64,000 nt of DNA from Alteromonas sp. KUL106. GTDB taxonomy: Bacteria > Pseudomonadota > Gammaproteobacteria > Enterobacterales > Alteromonadaceae. The stretch spans positions 1 through 64,000 of the forward strand of contig NZ_BLIG01000015.1 in assembly GCF_009811415.1 (NCBI RefSeq), given 5' to 3'. The position numbers and the translations under genes are program-made. Below are positions 1-9,661 of the stretch, one piece after another. The notes beneath the pieces are model-generated. The model was not told where the DNA came from. It made no database searches and was given only the letters and a program-made list of their open reading frames with translations. Position 1 is the stretch's first letter, and every line of letters starts with the position of its first letter.

Positions 1-610
1 AACAGCGCTAATGGATAACCTAGTGCAGTTTATTAATAACGATGAGTTATGCGATGCAGATCCGCTGGTAAAAATGGCTATCATCCACCATCAGTTTGAA
101 AGCACTCACCCATTTTACGACGGCAATGGCCGCACAGGGCGGATCCTGAATATATTGTACCTGGTGATTAAAGACTTGCTTAACCTGCCGGTACTGTATT
201 TAAGCCGTTTTATTATTCAGCACAAAGCAGATTACTATAATAATTTGCAGGCCGTGCGCGACACTGGAAACTGGGAACCGTGGATAGCCTTTATGCTTGA
301 TGGCGTTATCGACACAGCGCAAAACACCATCTCACTCATTAGCGAAATGAAAAGCCTTATGGCAGAAGTTAAGCACGGTATTCGTGAACAACTGCCGAAA
401 ATTTATAGCCAGGATTTACTCAATAACCTTTTTCATCACCCCTATACCAAAATCGATTTTATTATTGATGAGCTAGGGGTAACGCGAATAACCGCCACTA
501 AATACTTAGAGCAGCTAGTAGAACACGGCTTTTTAACCAAACAAAAAATTGGCCGCGCCAACTACTACATTAATGAGCCGCTGTGCAAAGTACTAATAGC
601 ACACAGCTAA
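1..610 (+). CDS. Fic family protein, C-terminal part (5' end outside window)
   Basis: Fic enzymes usually transfer AMP from ATP to a hydroxyl on a target protein. The visible part holds the complete core motif HPFYDGNGRTGR (nt 107-142) with the invariant His and the phosphate-binding GNGR loop, so the active site looks intact. The last 55 or so residues look like a winged helix (ITATKYLEQLVEHGFL), suggesting DNA binding or autoregulation. The frame is open to the left edge and proteins of this type are normally about 350 residues or more, so the Met at nt 11 is probably internal. The gene ends 28 bp before hsdM. Fic genes are often found inside type I restriction loci, so it may be part of that operon. 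Target unknown. Confidence 0.85.
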   Translation, partial: TALMDNLVQFINNDELCDADPLVKMAIIHHQFESTHPFYDGNGRTGRILNILYLVIKDLLNLPVLYLSRFIIQHKADYYNNLQAVRDTGNWEPWIAFMLDGVIDTAQNTISLISEMKSLMAEVKHGIREQLPKIYSQDLLNNLFHHPYTKIDFIIDELGVTRITATKYLEQLVEHGFLTKQKIGRANYYINEPLCKVLIAHS

Positions 611-638
611 GAACCAAATAATCTATTAAGAGACAAAT

Positions 639-2249
639 ATGACCAATAACGACATCGTTCAAAAACTCTGGAACCTCTGCGACGTACTTCGCGACGACGG
701 TATTAATTATTCAGATTACGTAACCGAACTCGTACTTCTGCTATTCATTAAAATGGTGCATGAGAACACTGAAGCAGGCGTATTAAAACGCCATCCTCTA
801 CCAGAAGGATGCCGTTGGACAGATATCAGCGAAAAGTCGGGTATTAACTTGCTAAACGACTACAAACGCATTCTATTAAGCCTATCAACAGGTAAAGATT
901 CAGACGGCAATATTGTGCACGAGGACCCGCTTATCAGTGCGATCTACGCCGATGCACAAACCCGACTGCGTGAACCCCGCCATCTTGAACAAATGATCAA
1001 AACCCTCGACCAGATTGATTGGTTTAGCGCGCAAAAAGATGGGCTCGGTGATTTGTACGAAGGCTTGTTGGAAAAGAACGCGTCGGAAACGAAATCCGGG
1101 GCAGGGCAGTACTTTACCCCTCGTGCACTCATCAACTGTATGGTCCGATGCATTAAGCCGCAAATAGGCGAGGTGATTCAGGATCCTGCCGCAGGTACTG
1201 CTGGCTTCCTGGTTGCCGTAGACCAATATATGCGTGATCAAACAGACAACTATCTCGATCTTTCTGCCAAAGAAGCTGATTTCCAGAAAAACAAAGCTTT
1301 CGTTGGCGTGGAATTAGTGCCAAACACCCGACGCTTAGCATTAATGAATTGTTTACTGCACGGGATGGAAGGTGATGAAGATGGCGTAGTGCATCTAGGT
1401 AACGCTTTGGGGGATGCTGGAAAGGATTTAAAGCAAGCTGACATTATTCTGGCAAATCCGCCTTTCGGCACCAGTAAAGGTGGTGATGCATCGAATACCA
1501 GAGACGATCTCACTTACAAAACCACTAACAAGCAACTGGCGTTTTTACAGCATATTTATCGTAATTTAAAACCCGGTGGCCGAGCGGCCGTGGTGCTACC
1601 TGATAATGTACTGTTTGAAGCGGGCGTAGGTACTGAAGTACGCCGTGACCTAATGAATAAGTGCAATCTACATACTATTTTACGCCTGCCAACGGGTATT
1701 TTTTATGCCCAAGGCGTAAAAACCAATGTACTGTTTTTTACTAAAGGTTCAGCAAAAGACAAACATCAGGAAGAAAACTGCACTGAAAATGTGTGGGTAT
1801 ACGACCTGCGCACCAATATGCCAAGCTTTGGTAAACGCACGCCTTTTGGTAATTCCGATATTGGCTTTTCATCAGAAGAATTCGGAAAAGATCAACATCT
1901 AGGCGCTTTTGAAAAAGTATTTGGTGAATTATCTGATGGAACAAGCCAACGCAAAGAGGGCGAATACAGCTTTGGTGCACAGGAAATTGAAGTCGACAAA
2001 GAAGTCGTTGAGGAAAACCAAGGGATTGATGACCGTCTTGCGCATTCCCGCTGGCGCTGCTTTAGCCGTGAGTGGATACGCGAAACAAAAGGCGATTCTT
2101 TGGATATTTCCTGGCTCAAAGATAAAGACAGTGTGGATGCGGCTGATTTACCAGAGCCAGATGTATTAGCCCGGGGAGCCAAGGATGAACTGAAAGCAGT
2201 CCTGCGTGAATTGGATGAACTAATCAAGGCGTTGGAAGGAGCAATGTGA
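639..2249 (+). CDS. hsdM: Type I restriction-modification DNA methyltransferase subunit HsdM
   Basis: Predicted N6-adenine methyltransferase subunit of a type I system; with HsdS it methylates the two-part target site. An N-terminal helical HsdM_N-like region (about residues 1-130) precedes the methylase domain, with SAM-binding motif I DPAAGTAGFL (from residue 182) and catalytic motif IV NPPF (near residue 273). At 536 aa the length is normal. ATG 639 follows an AAGAGA ribosome site. The gene overlaps hsdS, so the two are translationally coupled. No HsdR translocase/nuclease gene is visible; it may lie left of the window or be missing. Confidence 0.95.
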   Translation: MTNNDIVQKLWNLCDVLRDDGINYSDYVTELVLLLFIKMVHENTEAGVLKRHPLPEGCRWTDISEKSGINLLNDYKRILLSLSTGKDSDGNIVHEDPLISAIYADAQTRLREPRHLEQMIKTLDQIDWFSAQKDGLGDLYEGLLEKNASETKSGAGQYFTPRALINCMVRCIKPQIGEVIQDPAAGTAGFLVAVDQYMRDQTDNYLDLSAKEADFQKNKAFVGVELVPNTRRLALMNCLLHGMEGDEDGVVHLGNALGDAGKDLKQADIILANPPFGTSKGGDASNTRDDLTYKTTNKQLAFLQHIYRNLKPGGRAAVVLPDNVLFEAGVGTEVRRDLMNKCNLHTILRLPTGIFYAQGVKTNVLFFTKGSAKDKHQEENCTENVWVYDLRTNMPSFGKRTPFGNSDIGFSSEEFGKDQHLGAFEKVFGELSDGTSQRKEGEYSFGAQEIEVDKEVVEENQGIDDRLAHSRWRCFSREWIRETKGDSLDISWLKDKDSVDAADLPEPDVLARGAKDELKAVLRELDELIKALEGAM

Positions 2250-3745
2250 TGGCTGAGGTTAATCTGCCACCTGAATGGTCTGTTTGTACATTTTCAGATT
2301 TGGTTTCTAGCTCATTTACTGGTTTAGTGCGCTCAGCCCGAGAACAAGGTGAAGAACGTACTTTTAAATATCTAAAAATGAACAACTTAGACAGCAAAGG
2401 AAACTTCATACTCGATGGTTTTACCAAAGTGGACGCTGAGCCAGTCGAGATAGAAAGATACTCCCTACAAATAGGAGACTTCATATTTAACACGAGGAAC
2501 AGCGTTGAACTTGTCGGAAAGTGTGGTGTTTTTAACATCAAATCAGCACAGCCGATACTTTTTAACAACAATTTGTTGAAAGTTAAGTTTATTGAAGTTG
2601 AACCAAGGATTGTTGCGCACTGGCTAAATTCGCCAGTAGGAAAAAGAAATTTGCGAAACATAACATCTGCAACAACCAGTGTTGCAGCAATTTATCAAAA
2701 GCAATTATTTGGCTTAAAGTTACCGCTTTGTCCACTATCGGAACAAAAGGTGATTGCTGATAAACTCGATACTCTACTCGCGCAGGTGGAATCCACCAGA
2801 GCCCGCCTCGAACGCATTCCAGAAATCCTTAAAACCTTCCGCCAATCCGTCCTCGCCGCCGCCGTGAGTGGGAAGTTGACGGAGGAGTGGCGCTTGGAGC
2901 ATCAAGCTCCTGAATCTATAAACTTCACAGAAGAAACTAAAAAAGAGAGACTTCAAAAAGGTATTAGAGAAGGGAAATTGGCTAAAGATGCAAATGTTCC
3001 ATATGTACCATATGAAATTCCTGAAAGTTGGAACTGGGTGAGGCTTGGTCATTTGGCTCTTAAAATAACAGATGGAGCACACAACACCCCAAAAGTATTG
3101 GAAAGCGGCTTTCCATATTTAATGGCAAAGGATTTAACTGGCGGTCAATTGGATTTCTCGGAAAACCGTTTCGTATCAGAAGACGTTCACAGAGAACTAT
3201 ATAACAAGTGCCAACCTGAGGTCGGTGATCTATTAGTTGTTAATATTGGTGCAGGGACAGGAAACAATGTCTTGATTGACGTAGGTTTTGAATTTAGCTT
3301 CAAAAATATCGCCATTGTAAAGAGACCTAATTACATAGCACCTGGTTACATGCAATATTATTTTAAATCTGCAAAACAACGAATATTTCAAGATCAAGCT
3401 AAGGGTGGAGCGCAGCCATTCTTGAGTTTGACTATGCTTAATGACGTTCCTTTTGCACTTCCTCCGCAGTGTGAGCAAACCGAAATCGTCCGCCGAGTCG
3501 AAGAACTGTTTGCTTTCGCTGACCGCATCGAACAGAAGGCCAATGTCGCACTTGAAAGAGTGAATAACCTCACCCAGTCCATTTTAGCCAAAGCATTTCG
3601 CGGAGAACTTACTACAGACTGGCGAGCCGCCAACCCTGAGTTAATCAGCGGAGAAAACAGTGCTGAAGCTTTGCTAGCAAAGATTAAGGCAGCACGTGAA
3701 GCGCTAAAGCCGGTTAAAAAAAGTAGTGTAAGGAAAAAATCCTGA
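2249..3745 (+). CDS. hsdS: Type I restriction-modification specificity subunit HsdS
   Basis: HsdS recognises the DNA target and bridges HsdM (and HsdR). Two variable target-recognition domains (about residues 1-165 and 250-410) are each followed by a conserved helical spacer: LSEQKVIADKLDTLLAQVE in the middle and EQTEIVRRVEELFAFADRIE near the C-terminus, each ending in GKLTEEWR or GELTTDWR. This is the normal two-TRD plan and looks complete (498 aa). I chose ATG 2249, which overlaps the hsdM stop as TGATG and has GAAGGAG seven bases upstream; GTG 2246 is an alternative. The stop overlaps the next gene, again as TGATG. Confidence 0.93.
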   Translation: MAEVNLPPEWSVCTFSDLVSSSFTGLVRSAREQGEERTFKYLKMNNLDSKGNFILDGFTKVDAEPVEIERYSLQIGDFIFNTRNSVELVGKCGVFNIKSAQPILFNNNLLKVKFIEVEPRIVAHWLNSPVGKRNLRNITSATTSVAAIYQKQLFGLKLPLCPLSEQKVIADKLDTLLAQVESTRARLERIPEILKTFRQSVLAAAVSGKLTEEWRLEHQAPESINFTEETKKERLQKGIREGKLAKDANVPYVPYEIPESWNWVRLGHLALKITDGAHNTPKVLESGFPYLMAKDLTGGQLDFSENRFVSEDVHRELYNKCQPEVGDLLVVNIGAGTGNNVLIDVGFEFSFKNIAIVKRPNYIAPGYMQYYFKSAKQRIFQDQAKGGAQPFLSLTMLNDVPFALPPQCEQTEIVRRVEELFAFADRIEQKANVALERVNNLTQSILAKAFRGELTTDWRAANPELISGENSAEALLAKIKAAREALKPVKKSSVRKKS

Positions 3746-5502
3746 TGCGTTTGCTGTCGCTAACTTTAGGTGGGCAGTACAAGGGATTGAAAGATCAGAC
3801 CTTTAATTTTGAGGATGCCGATGACAATGTCATCGCATTTATTGGTTTAAATGGCTCTGGCAAATCCCAACTATTGGAGTTAATTGCAGAGTGTTTTGCC
3901 TATCTAGAACGTTTGCAGCGAACTGATTTTAAAAACAAAGGGCATTTAGGGTTCGACTTTTCGCTGGTTTATAGCATGAGCGGTTATGTAAATGCAGCAC
4001 CTTCTGCTCATGCGGAAGTATTCGGTGAAAAACTCCGAGTTGCTGATGGGTTTACTGATCCCAAATTTTCGGTATCAGTCAATGGTGGTGACGTACAGCC
4101 AATCGATGTTGAGCAAGCCGACCAATCAATAAAAATAGGCTTAGAGCAATTACCTATGCCGCATGTTGTAGGATATTCCTCCGGCCTGAATGAAAACTTA
4201 CAACGTCCGTTTTTGAAAAATGCGAACCAGCTGTTTAAGGCTCTGAAAGCTAGGGCTCGTTACCATAAAGAAAAACGGGCATTAGATCTGTCTTATGAGA
4301 AAAATCTAAATGATTCGGAATCAGCTTTTAATCAGTTTAGAAAGAACAAAATAGATCTTCTAAAAAGGTATCAACGAAATCACCCATATTTGTTTAATTT
4401 TGAGGTGGCTGACTACGTTGAGGATGAAATTGAATTACCGGAAACGGTTACTCAGTCCTCTAACTTGGTATATCTAGACTACGATAGTGCGCAGCTTGTC
4501 GTTGCTTTTATTGATTTTGAGTACCAGTCTTTTTTCACCCAAGATTTAGCGAAAAAAAATAGTCAATATAGGCTGCTTTACGCAACTCCAACTTTGTTAT
4601 TACTCGAATTTGATTTTACTCAGCCTTATGTATCCGACGAAGTTGTAGAAAGTGTAAGCTCCTTCATTCGATTAGCGGGGGCCGAAAATGTAGAGTATCA
4701 GGGCAGAAAAACAACGTCAGAAGAATTTGAGTACTACGAATTAGATGCATTGAAGGGGACTATTAGCCTAGATCTCACTCAGCTAGCTGACGATAGCAGA
4801 CTATCAACCCACGGCGTACTTAACCCATTCAGGCTTTTCGAGCGCTTATATAAGACTCAGCAGCTAGGTCTAAAAAATATTAGCGCGCATGACCGTAATC
4901 AACTGGATAGAAATTGCTTTTTGGGGACCGTTAAAAAGCCTCTTAAAGTAAAGTTACCATTAACAGCTAAGCGTCTGATATTAGAAGGGGATAATTTAAC
5001 TTCAGTTGCTTTTGAGGAGTTATCAGATGGTGAGTCACAGTTACTCCAGATATTAGCAATATTAAAATTGTATTCTCAGGAAAATACGTTATTTTTGCTC
5101 GACGAGCCTGAAACGCATTTAAATCCTGCCTGGCGAACTTCTTTTCATAAGTACGTTTGTGATGCGTTAAATGCCGGTAACAAAGAAACTAAATCACAGG
5201 TTTTTCTCTCGACTCATTCTCCATTTATGGTCTCTTCTCTCAAGCGTCAAAATGTTTATCAATTCTGGAGAGAGGACAGCGGATTTATACAGATGAACAT
5301 GGCGCAAAACGAGACTTACGGTGCATCATTTGATGTGCTAATAAAAGAACTATTTGGATTACGCTCGTTGATCTCTCAGAGCGTGATTGAAGAAATTCGT
5401 AAGCAGCTAGCGCGAGGTGAAGAACACGCTAAAGTTTGGATGGAAAATAATCTCGGATTGTCTGCGGAAAGAGCATATTTGATAAGGAAATTGACAAAGT
5501 AA
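3745..5502 (+). CDS. AAA/ABC-type ATPase of the restriction locus
   Basis: A 585-aa SMC/ABC-like ATPase with a split nucleotide-binding domain. Walker A is GLNGSGKS (residues 34-41), the ABC signature is LSDGESQ, Walker B is LFLLDEPETHLNP and the H-loop is STHSP. The middle 300 residues are unlike anything I recognise. Proteins of this layout are seen beside restriction genes and, paired with an HNH protein, in Septu-type (PtuA/PtuB) defence, so an ATP-gated trigger for the downstream nucleases is a fair inference. The start overlaps the hsdS stop (TGATG) and the end overlaps the next gene (TAATG). No membrane segment. Confidence 0.85.
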   Translation: MRLLSLTLGGQYKGLKDQTFNFEDADDNVIAFIGLNGSGKSQLLELIAECFAYLERLQRTDFKNKGHLGFDFSLVYSMSGYVNAAPSAHAEVFGEKLRVADGFTDPKFSVSVNGGDVQPIDVEQADQSIKIGLEQLPMPHVVGYSSGLNENLQRPFLKNANQLFKALKARARYHKEKRALDLSYEKNLNDSESAFNQFRKNKIDLLKRYQRNHPYLFNFEVADYVEDEIELPETVTQSSNLVYLDYDSAQLVVAFIDFEYQSFFTQDLAKKNSQYRLLYATPTLLLLEFDFTQPYVSDEVVESVSSFIRLAGAENVEYQGRKTTSEEFEYYELDALKGTISLDLTQLADDSRLSTHGVLNPFRLFERLYKTQQLGLKNISAHDRNQLDRNCFLGTVKKPLKVKLPLTAKRLILEGDNLTSVAFEELSDGESQLLQILAILKLYSQENTLFLLDEPETHLNPAWRTSFHKYVCDALNAGNKETKSQVFLSTHSPFMVSSLKRQNVYQFWREDSGFIQMNMAQNETYGASFDVLIKELFGLRSLISQSVIEEIRKQLARGEEHAKVWMENNLGLSAERAYLIRKLTK

Positions 5503-6596
5503 TGTTATTTCGTTTGGTAGATGGAACTCCTTGTTTCGAAGTATTTCGCTTACTCAACTTAGAACTATTGCATTTTCTTGAAGAGGCGATAGATAAAGAA
5601 GATTTTGGCCGTCAATTATTCACTGCTGGAGCTATCGGCGATGCCTGCTGGGCTAACGAAAATACTCTTGATAAGTTTCAAAAACTATTCGTAGATCTAA
5701 GTAATGCTGATGGTGACACTAAACAGCAGCTTTTTCTAGCAATGCAGAATAATCAGGATTTGGAGGTATTTTTTGGCAATCCTCAGAGAGGACTTTTAGA
5801 TTTCTTGAATGGTGACTGTCGAAGTTCACTAAAAGAATTGAGCTCACACTTGTACAGTGCGACAAAAGACTTAGTTCCTGTAGTTGCTGCTGCCGGAGGA
5901 GTTAACATAAATTCTCATTTTTCTGATTATAGATCTTTAGCCAATAACGGAAACGTTTGCAAAGCTTGTGGTATGGAAAAACTGGCAGTGATTAGAGCCG
6001 GTATTACAGAACAAAGACAGTGGCGTTCGGACTACGATCATCAACTTTGTAAATCTAAATATCCGATATTCGCGGTTCATCCTAACAATCTCATTCCCTT
6101 ATGTAGCGTTTGTAATCAGAACGCAAAAAGAGCAAAAGATCTTTTCAATAGTACCGATGGAAATACCCGTTTAGCCTTTTATCCATACACAGAAGAAGCG
6201 AGAGACTTTGTTGGTATTGAGATTAGTAATTTACTCGATCCTGAGCCAGCTTTCAGCGTTTTCTGGTCCACTGAGAATGAAACAGTTTTGGATAAGCTTA
6301 AAACATGGGATGAGGTTTACGAAATTAGGAATCGCGTTGAGGGGCAATTACGTGCGATAGAGGATATTATTGTAGATGAAATTAATCCGATTGATGAAGC
6401 TCACCTAATCAGAAGAATACAGGATGAGGCCAGGCCCATAGTTGAAGATACCCTAAAACGGAAGGAGTGGGTATTTTGGTATCAAAAATTATTTGCAGCG
6501 CTTGAGCTGGTTGACCTTGCACCTTTTGCTGCTAAATTAGGCTTTATTCAAGAGCAGGGAGCTAATGGTGGTGAGTTTATTTTAAGCGGCGGTTGA
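5502..6596 (+). CDS. HNH endonuclease-like protein (ATPase partner)
   Basis: The central part has an HNH/zinc-site pattern: Cys153-x2-Cys156, a DYDH block at 177-180, the NLIPL stretch, then Cys201-x2-Cys204-Asn205 and a following Lys/Arg. In this family the Cys pairs hold zinc and the His/Asn positions cut DNA. The flanking 150 residues on each side are not recognised. It starts inside the ATPase stop codon, so one ATPase and one HNH protein are probably made together, as in PtuA-PtuB pairs. At 364 aa it is longer than a typical PtuB. Nuclease activity is inferred from the motif only. Confidence 0.75.
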   Translation: MLFRLVDGTPCFEVFRLLNLELLHFLEEAIDKEDFGRQLFTAGAIGDACWANENTLDKFQKLFVDLSNADGDTKQQLFLAMQNNQDLEVFFGNPQRGLLDFLNGDCRSSLKELSSHLYSATKDLVPVVAAAGGVNINSHFSDYRSLANNGNVCKACGMEKLAVIRAGITEQRQWRSDYDHQLCKSKYPIFAVHPNNLIPLCSVCNQNAKRAKDLFNSTDGNTRLAFYPYTEEARDFVGIEISNLLDPEPAFSVFWSTENETVLDKLKTWDEVYEIRNRVEGQLRAIEDIIVDEINPIDEAHLIRRIQDEARPIVEDTLKRKEWVFWYQKLFAALELVDLAPFAAKLGFIQEQGANGGEFILSGG

Positions 6597-7633
6597 TTGA
6601 CTTCTTTTTTCATTATTTTTTAAACAAGGATGTAAATAGCTTGAGAGTTTATATAGCCAACTTTGGCGAAGAAAATTATGAATGGCCAGTATGTAAAGCC
6701 AAAGGTACTGTTGCAACGATGAACGATATCAAAGCACAGCCACTATGGGAGCAAGGGAAAAAAGAAGAATACATCCTTTCTCGAATGAAAAATGATAAGT
6801 CAGCCAGAGGACAAGCGCCAACAAGACAAACAGCATCACGTTGGTACAATCTCATGACTATTATTTCTGAGACAACTAATGACCTTTGGATTCACAGAGA
6901 CGGCGACAAGCTATTCTGGACTATTTCAAAAAACGACCCACATTTCTTTGAAAATAAGAAAGAGCCCGTTGGCCGAAAAAGAGAAGTTGTTGTCTGTCAT
7001 AAACCATGTGAACCATGGTCAGATCGCAGCAAATCGGGGCAACAGCTTCTATGGCACGGTCTTCATCCTAAAGCGAAAGATTTCTTATCAACCGAAGCTA
7101 CACTCCAGCAACTGAAACCTGAAAATGCTGAATATGCTATCGCTTTAATCAATGGCGAAGATTTATCACCTTGGCATGAGCAGGAACTGTGGAAAAAGAA
7201 AAATGCCAATGCTTCAAAAGAATATAATCCAGTAACCTATGCGAACAGCGCCAGAAAAGCCGCTATGCGAATGGCTAGAATGGCGTTTACGACAGCGAAG
7301 CAATCTAAAGACCAAACAGTAGAAAGGACGGTTAAAAATAAGGATGTGAAGTTCCGCAATGAAATGGAACTTGAGGACTACATAACCGCTTTGATTGAAG
7401 CTCAGGAAGGCATGTGCGCGTTAACAGAGTTGCCACTGGAAATGGACGAGAAAGATGGCGATAAAGAGCTTGTATGTTCCCTAGACAGGATCGATAGCAA
7501 CGGTCACTACGAGAAGGATAACCTTCAAGTAGTTTGCCGATTTATCAACCGCTGGAAAAGTGACTCTGACAATGAAGAGTTTAGGAGATTGCTAAAAATT
7601 TTGGGAACCAACTGTATTATTCAAAATAATTAA
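6593..7633 (+). CDS. Second HNH-like protein of the cassette
   Basis: The C-terminal 80 residues carry an HNH-type pattern: GMCALT near residue 274, then SLDRIDSNGHYEKDNLQ and VVCRFINRWK, like phage and restriction HNH enzymes where the Asp/His/Asn form the metal site. The N-terminal 200 residues (YIANFGEENYEWP, then a Trp-rich stretch) are conserved-looking but not recognised. The only start that keeps this N-terminus is TTG 6593, overlapping the previous stop; TTG 6641 or ATG 6720 are alternatives that would shorten it. A weak start next to a coupled stop suggests low-level or coupled translation. The function could be the effector nuclease of the cassette, but this is an inference. Confidence 0.72.
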   Translation: MIDFFFHYFLNKDVNSLRVYIANFGEENYEWPVCKAKGTVATMNDIKAQPLWEQGKKEEYILSRMKNDKSARGQAPTRQTASRWYNLMTIISETTNDLWIHRDGDKLFWTISKNDPHFFENKKEPVGRKREVVVCHKPCEPWSDRSKSGQQLLWHGLHPKAKDFLSTEATLQQLKPENAEYAIALINGEDLSPWHEQELWKKKNANASKEYNPVTYANSARKAAMRMARMAFTTAKQSKDQTVERTVKNKDVKFRNEMELEDYITALIEAQEGMCALTELPLEMDEKDGDKELVCSLDRIDSNGHYEKDNLQVVCRFINRWKSDSDNEEFRRLLKILGTNCIIQNN

Positions 7634-7771
7634 GTAGTTTTTCTATTTATAGCGTCGAATCGATAACACCAGATAAAAAATGCGGGTAAGAGTTGCGGGG
7701 GGAATAAGGTTTACTTAGAGTCAAACATCAGAAATGTTCCCAGCTGTCGAAATACATGGAGGTAATAGAAA

Positions 7772-9367
7772 ATGACCTATAAGTGCAGTTACAACCATGG
7801 AAATGGCGAGACCTGCAAGCATCCAGCAGAAGAAAAAGCGCTTAATGAGGCAGAGCTGTGCCTATTCCATCAAACTATAAGGCAGGGCGATGCTCAAAAG
7901 CGTTTTTGGTGGAGATTGAAACGACTGGATTTAAAGGGAGATGGTGATTGGAGAGGCTTTAACTTCCCAATAACTAAAGAGCTGGAAAATGTGGTGTGTA
8001 AAACATCATTGAGATTACAAAATGCGAGCCTTTATGGAGTCAAAATAAAACAGGGCGTGTTTGAAGGCAATTTAGATATGACTGGTTGTGAAATTAGCAG
8101 CTTGGAACTACAAACCTGCAAATTCAAAGGCTCAGTTGATCTTAGCGGACTAGAGTTTAGCTTTTTTAAAGCTGCGTCTATTGAAGTAGAAGAAAGTTTT
8201 ATCGCAAAAGAAGTAAAGTTTGATGGTGAGTTCTTTATTTCGGGAGCTTTAAAACAGTCAGCTAACTTCAACCGTTGTCACTTCTCTAGTAAGGCAACAT
8301 TTATACAAACCAAAACCGTTTCACTATCCGCAAGCTCCGCAGTTAGTTTTACTGTAGCCGGTCCATCTGTAGTAATAACTCAGAAACCTGGACCTAAAGC
8401 TGATACTCGGACAAAGATTAAATACCAGTATAGAAACTATAAGTCATTTCTCAAAAGCCACATTCGGCACTATATTCGAACTTTCGTGGGATTTGTGAAA
8501 AAGCTTCTACGAAAGATAAGAACAAGTCTTCTAAGAGCGTTTAACCGTTATCGCGTTAGATTTCCGCACAGACGAGAACACGTAGTTCTGTATGTTCTTT
8601 TCAATAGCAGAGCAATGCTTGAAGAAATAAACTTTGCGGATCCTAAAAGAGTTATTTTCAATGGAGTAAGGCTTTCTGAAGCGAGTTTTCGAAATACTGA
8701 CCTTCGCGGCGTTAATTTTATAGGGAATGATTGGCGGCAGAAAAAAATTAGGCGCAATGGATTGTTTGATGAACTAAGTTTTCACCAACAAAATGATTAT
8801 TACAGCAGGCGCGAGATGCTGCCAGGGATCGAGAATACCTATCGAAATATAAGGTATTCACTTGAAGAGAATAAGGACTTTGGATTAGCGAATGATTTTT
8901 TCGTAGGGGAGATGGAAGCTAAGCGAAGGCAGCTAAAATGGTGGCGGCGTTGGTTACTGAGTGTGCCTGCTGCATATAAAATTTTTAGCAACTATGGGAC
9001 CAGCCCTTTAAGAGTGTTTTTATGGTTGTCACTACTCACTTTTCTAAATGCTCATCACCTATGGGATTATTCAATTTACGCTAATGAGTCACTAATTGAG
9101 ATAAATACTCCAGAAGTAGATATCAGCTCATCGTTGGACGGTTTTGAAACGCTAATGAATTCCATCAAGATTAACCTTGAAGGAATTAGAGGGGTACTAA
9201 CATACTCGATACAGACTTTAACACTTCAAAAAGATAAGCTTGAAATTTTTGATAATCTACCGAAAAACTCCCCCGTTTATTTAATAAATACGCTATACGC
9301 AGTTATAGGCCCCATTATTATTGCCCTGTTTGCCGTATCAATCCGTACGCGGATAAAACGCAACTAA
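7772..9367 (+). CDS. Pentapeptide-repeat membrane protein with N-terminal Cys motif and channel-like C-terminus
   Basis: 531 aa. Residues 1-34 hold a Cys5/Cys15/Cys30/His33 pattern that could bind zinc. Residues 70-190 and 290-325 contain loose pentapeptide repeats (for example LEINFADP-type A(D/N)LXX units). The YRNIRYSLEENKDF block followed by FFVGEMEAKRR is typical of pentapeptide membrane proteins. Two predicted membrane helices (about 407-425 and 503-523) flank a segment, YSIQTLTL, that resembles the pore region of ion-channel-like relatives. A basic stretch (230-270) interrupts the repeats. It lies 138 bp after the HNH gene on the same strand and could be a membrane component of the island or an unrelated gene. 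No function is proven. Confidence 0.75.
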   Translation: MTYKCSYNHGNGETCKHPAEEKALNEAELCLFHQTIRQGDAQKRFWWRLKRLDLKGDGDWRGFNFPITKELENVVCKTSLRLQNASLYGVKIKQGVFEGNLDMTGCEISSLELQTCKFKGSVDLSGLEFSFFKAASIEVEESFIAKEVKFDGEFFISGALKQSANFNRCHFSSKATFIQTKTVSLSASSAVSFTVAGPSVVITQKPGPKADTRTKIKYQYRNYKSFLKSHIRHYIRTFVGFVKKLLRKIRTSLLRAFNRYRVRFPHRREHVVLYVLFNSRAMLEEINFADPKRVIFNGVRLSEASFRNTDLRGVNFIGNDWRQKKIRRNGLFDELSFHQQNDYYSRREMLPGIENTYRNIRYSLEENKDFGLANDFFVGEMEAKRRQLKWWRRWLLSVPAAYKIFSNYGTSPLRVFLWLSLLTFLNAHHLWDYSIYANESLIEINTPEVDISSSLDGFETLMNSIKINLEGIRGVLTYSIQTLTLQKDKLEIFDNLPKNSPVYLINTLYAVIGPIIIALFAVSIRTRIKRN

Positions 9368-9420
9368 TAGCAATATTTACAGCATTTAGATTGCGTGAAA
9401 TATGGAAGTTTTTAACTAGG

Positions 9421-9446
9421 GGTAGTGCACCCATTTGTGCACTACC
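9421..9446. repeat. Perfect 10-bp inverted repeat
   Basis: GGTAGTGCAC and GTGCACTACC are separated by CCATTT. The site lies 50 bp after the pentapeptide gene stop and 215 bp before the convergent hydrolase gene. There is no T-run on either side, so it is either a weak terminator or a protein-binding palindrome. The rest of the gap 9368-9661 shows nothing that I recognise. Confidence 0.45.
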
Positions 9447-9661
9447 ATCACATTTCGGCACCCAAAACGTAATGCTACGTATCACTATATAGCGTCGCTC
9501 TGACGGGAGTACCACTATATATTGCTATGTAACGTGATCAGACTATTTTCAAATCCTCTCACACCGACCAACTTCTCTCTCACCCTTGAGTGGCTTGACT
9601 TACAAGCGTTTCGGCTATTCCCCAGTAAAGATAGCTTTCAAGATACCGTTTAACAATTCAA

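Noticed and set aside
7648-9497. 10-bp direct repeat TATAGCGTCG at 7648-7657 and 9488-9497 flanking the pentapeptide gene
   Set aside because: It could be an attachment-type duplication, but ten bases in two 100-300-bp windows can occur by chance and no integrase or tRNA is present.
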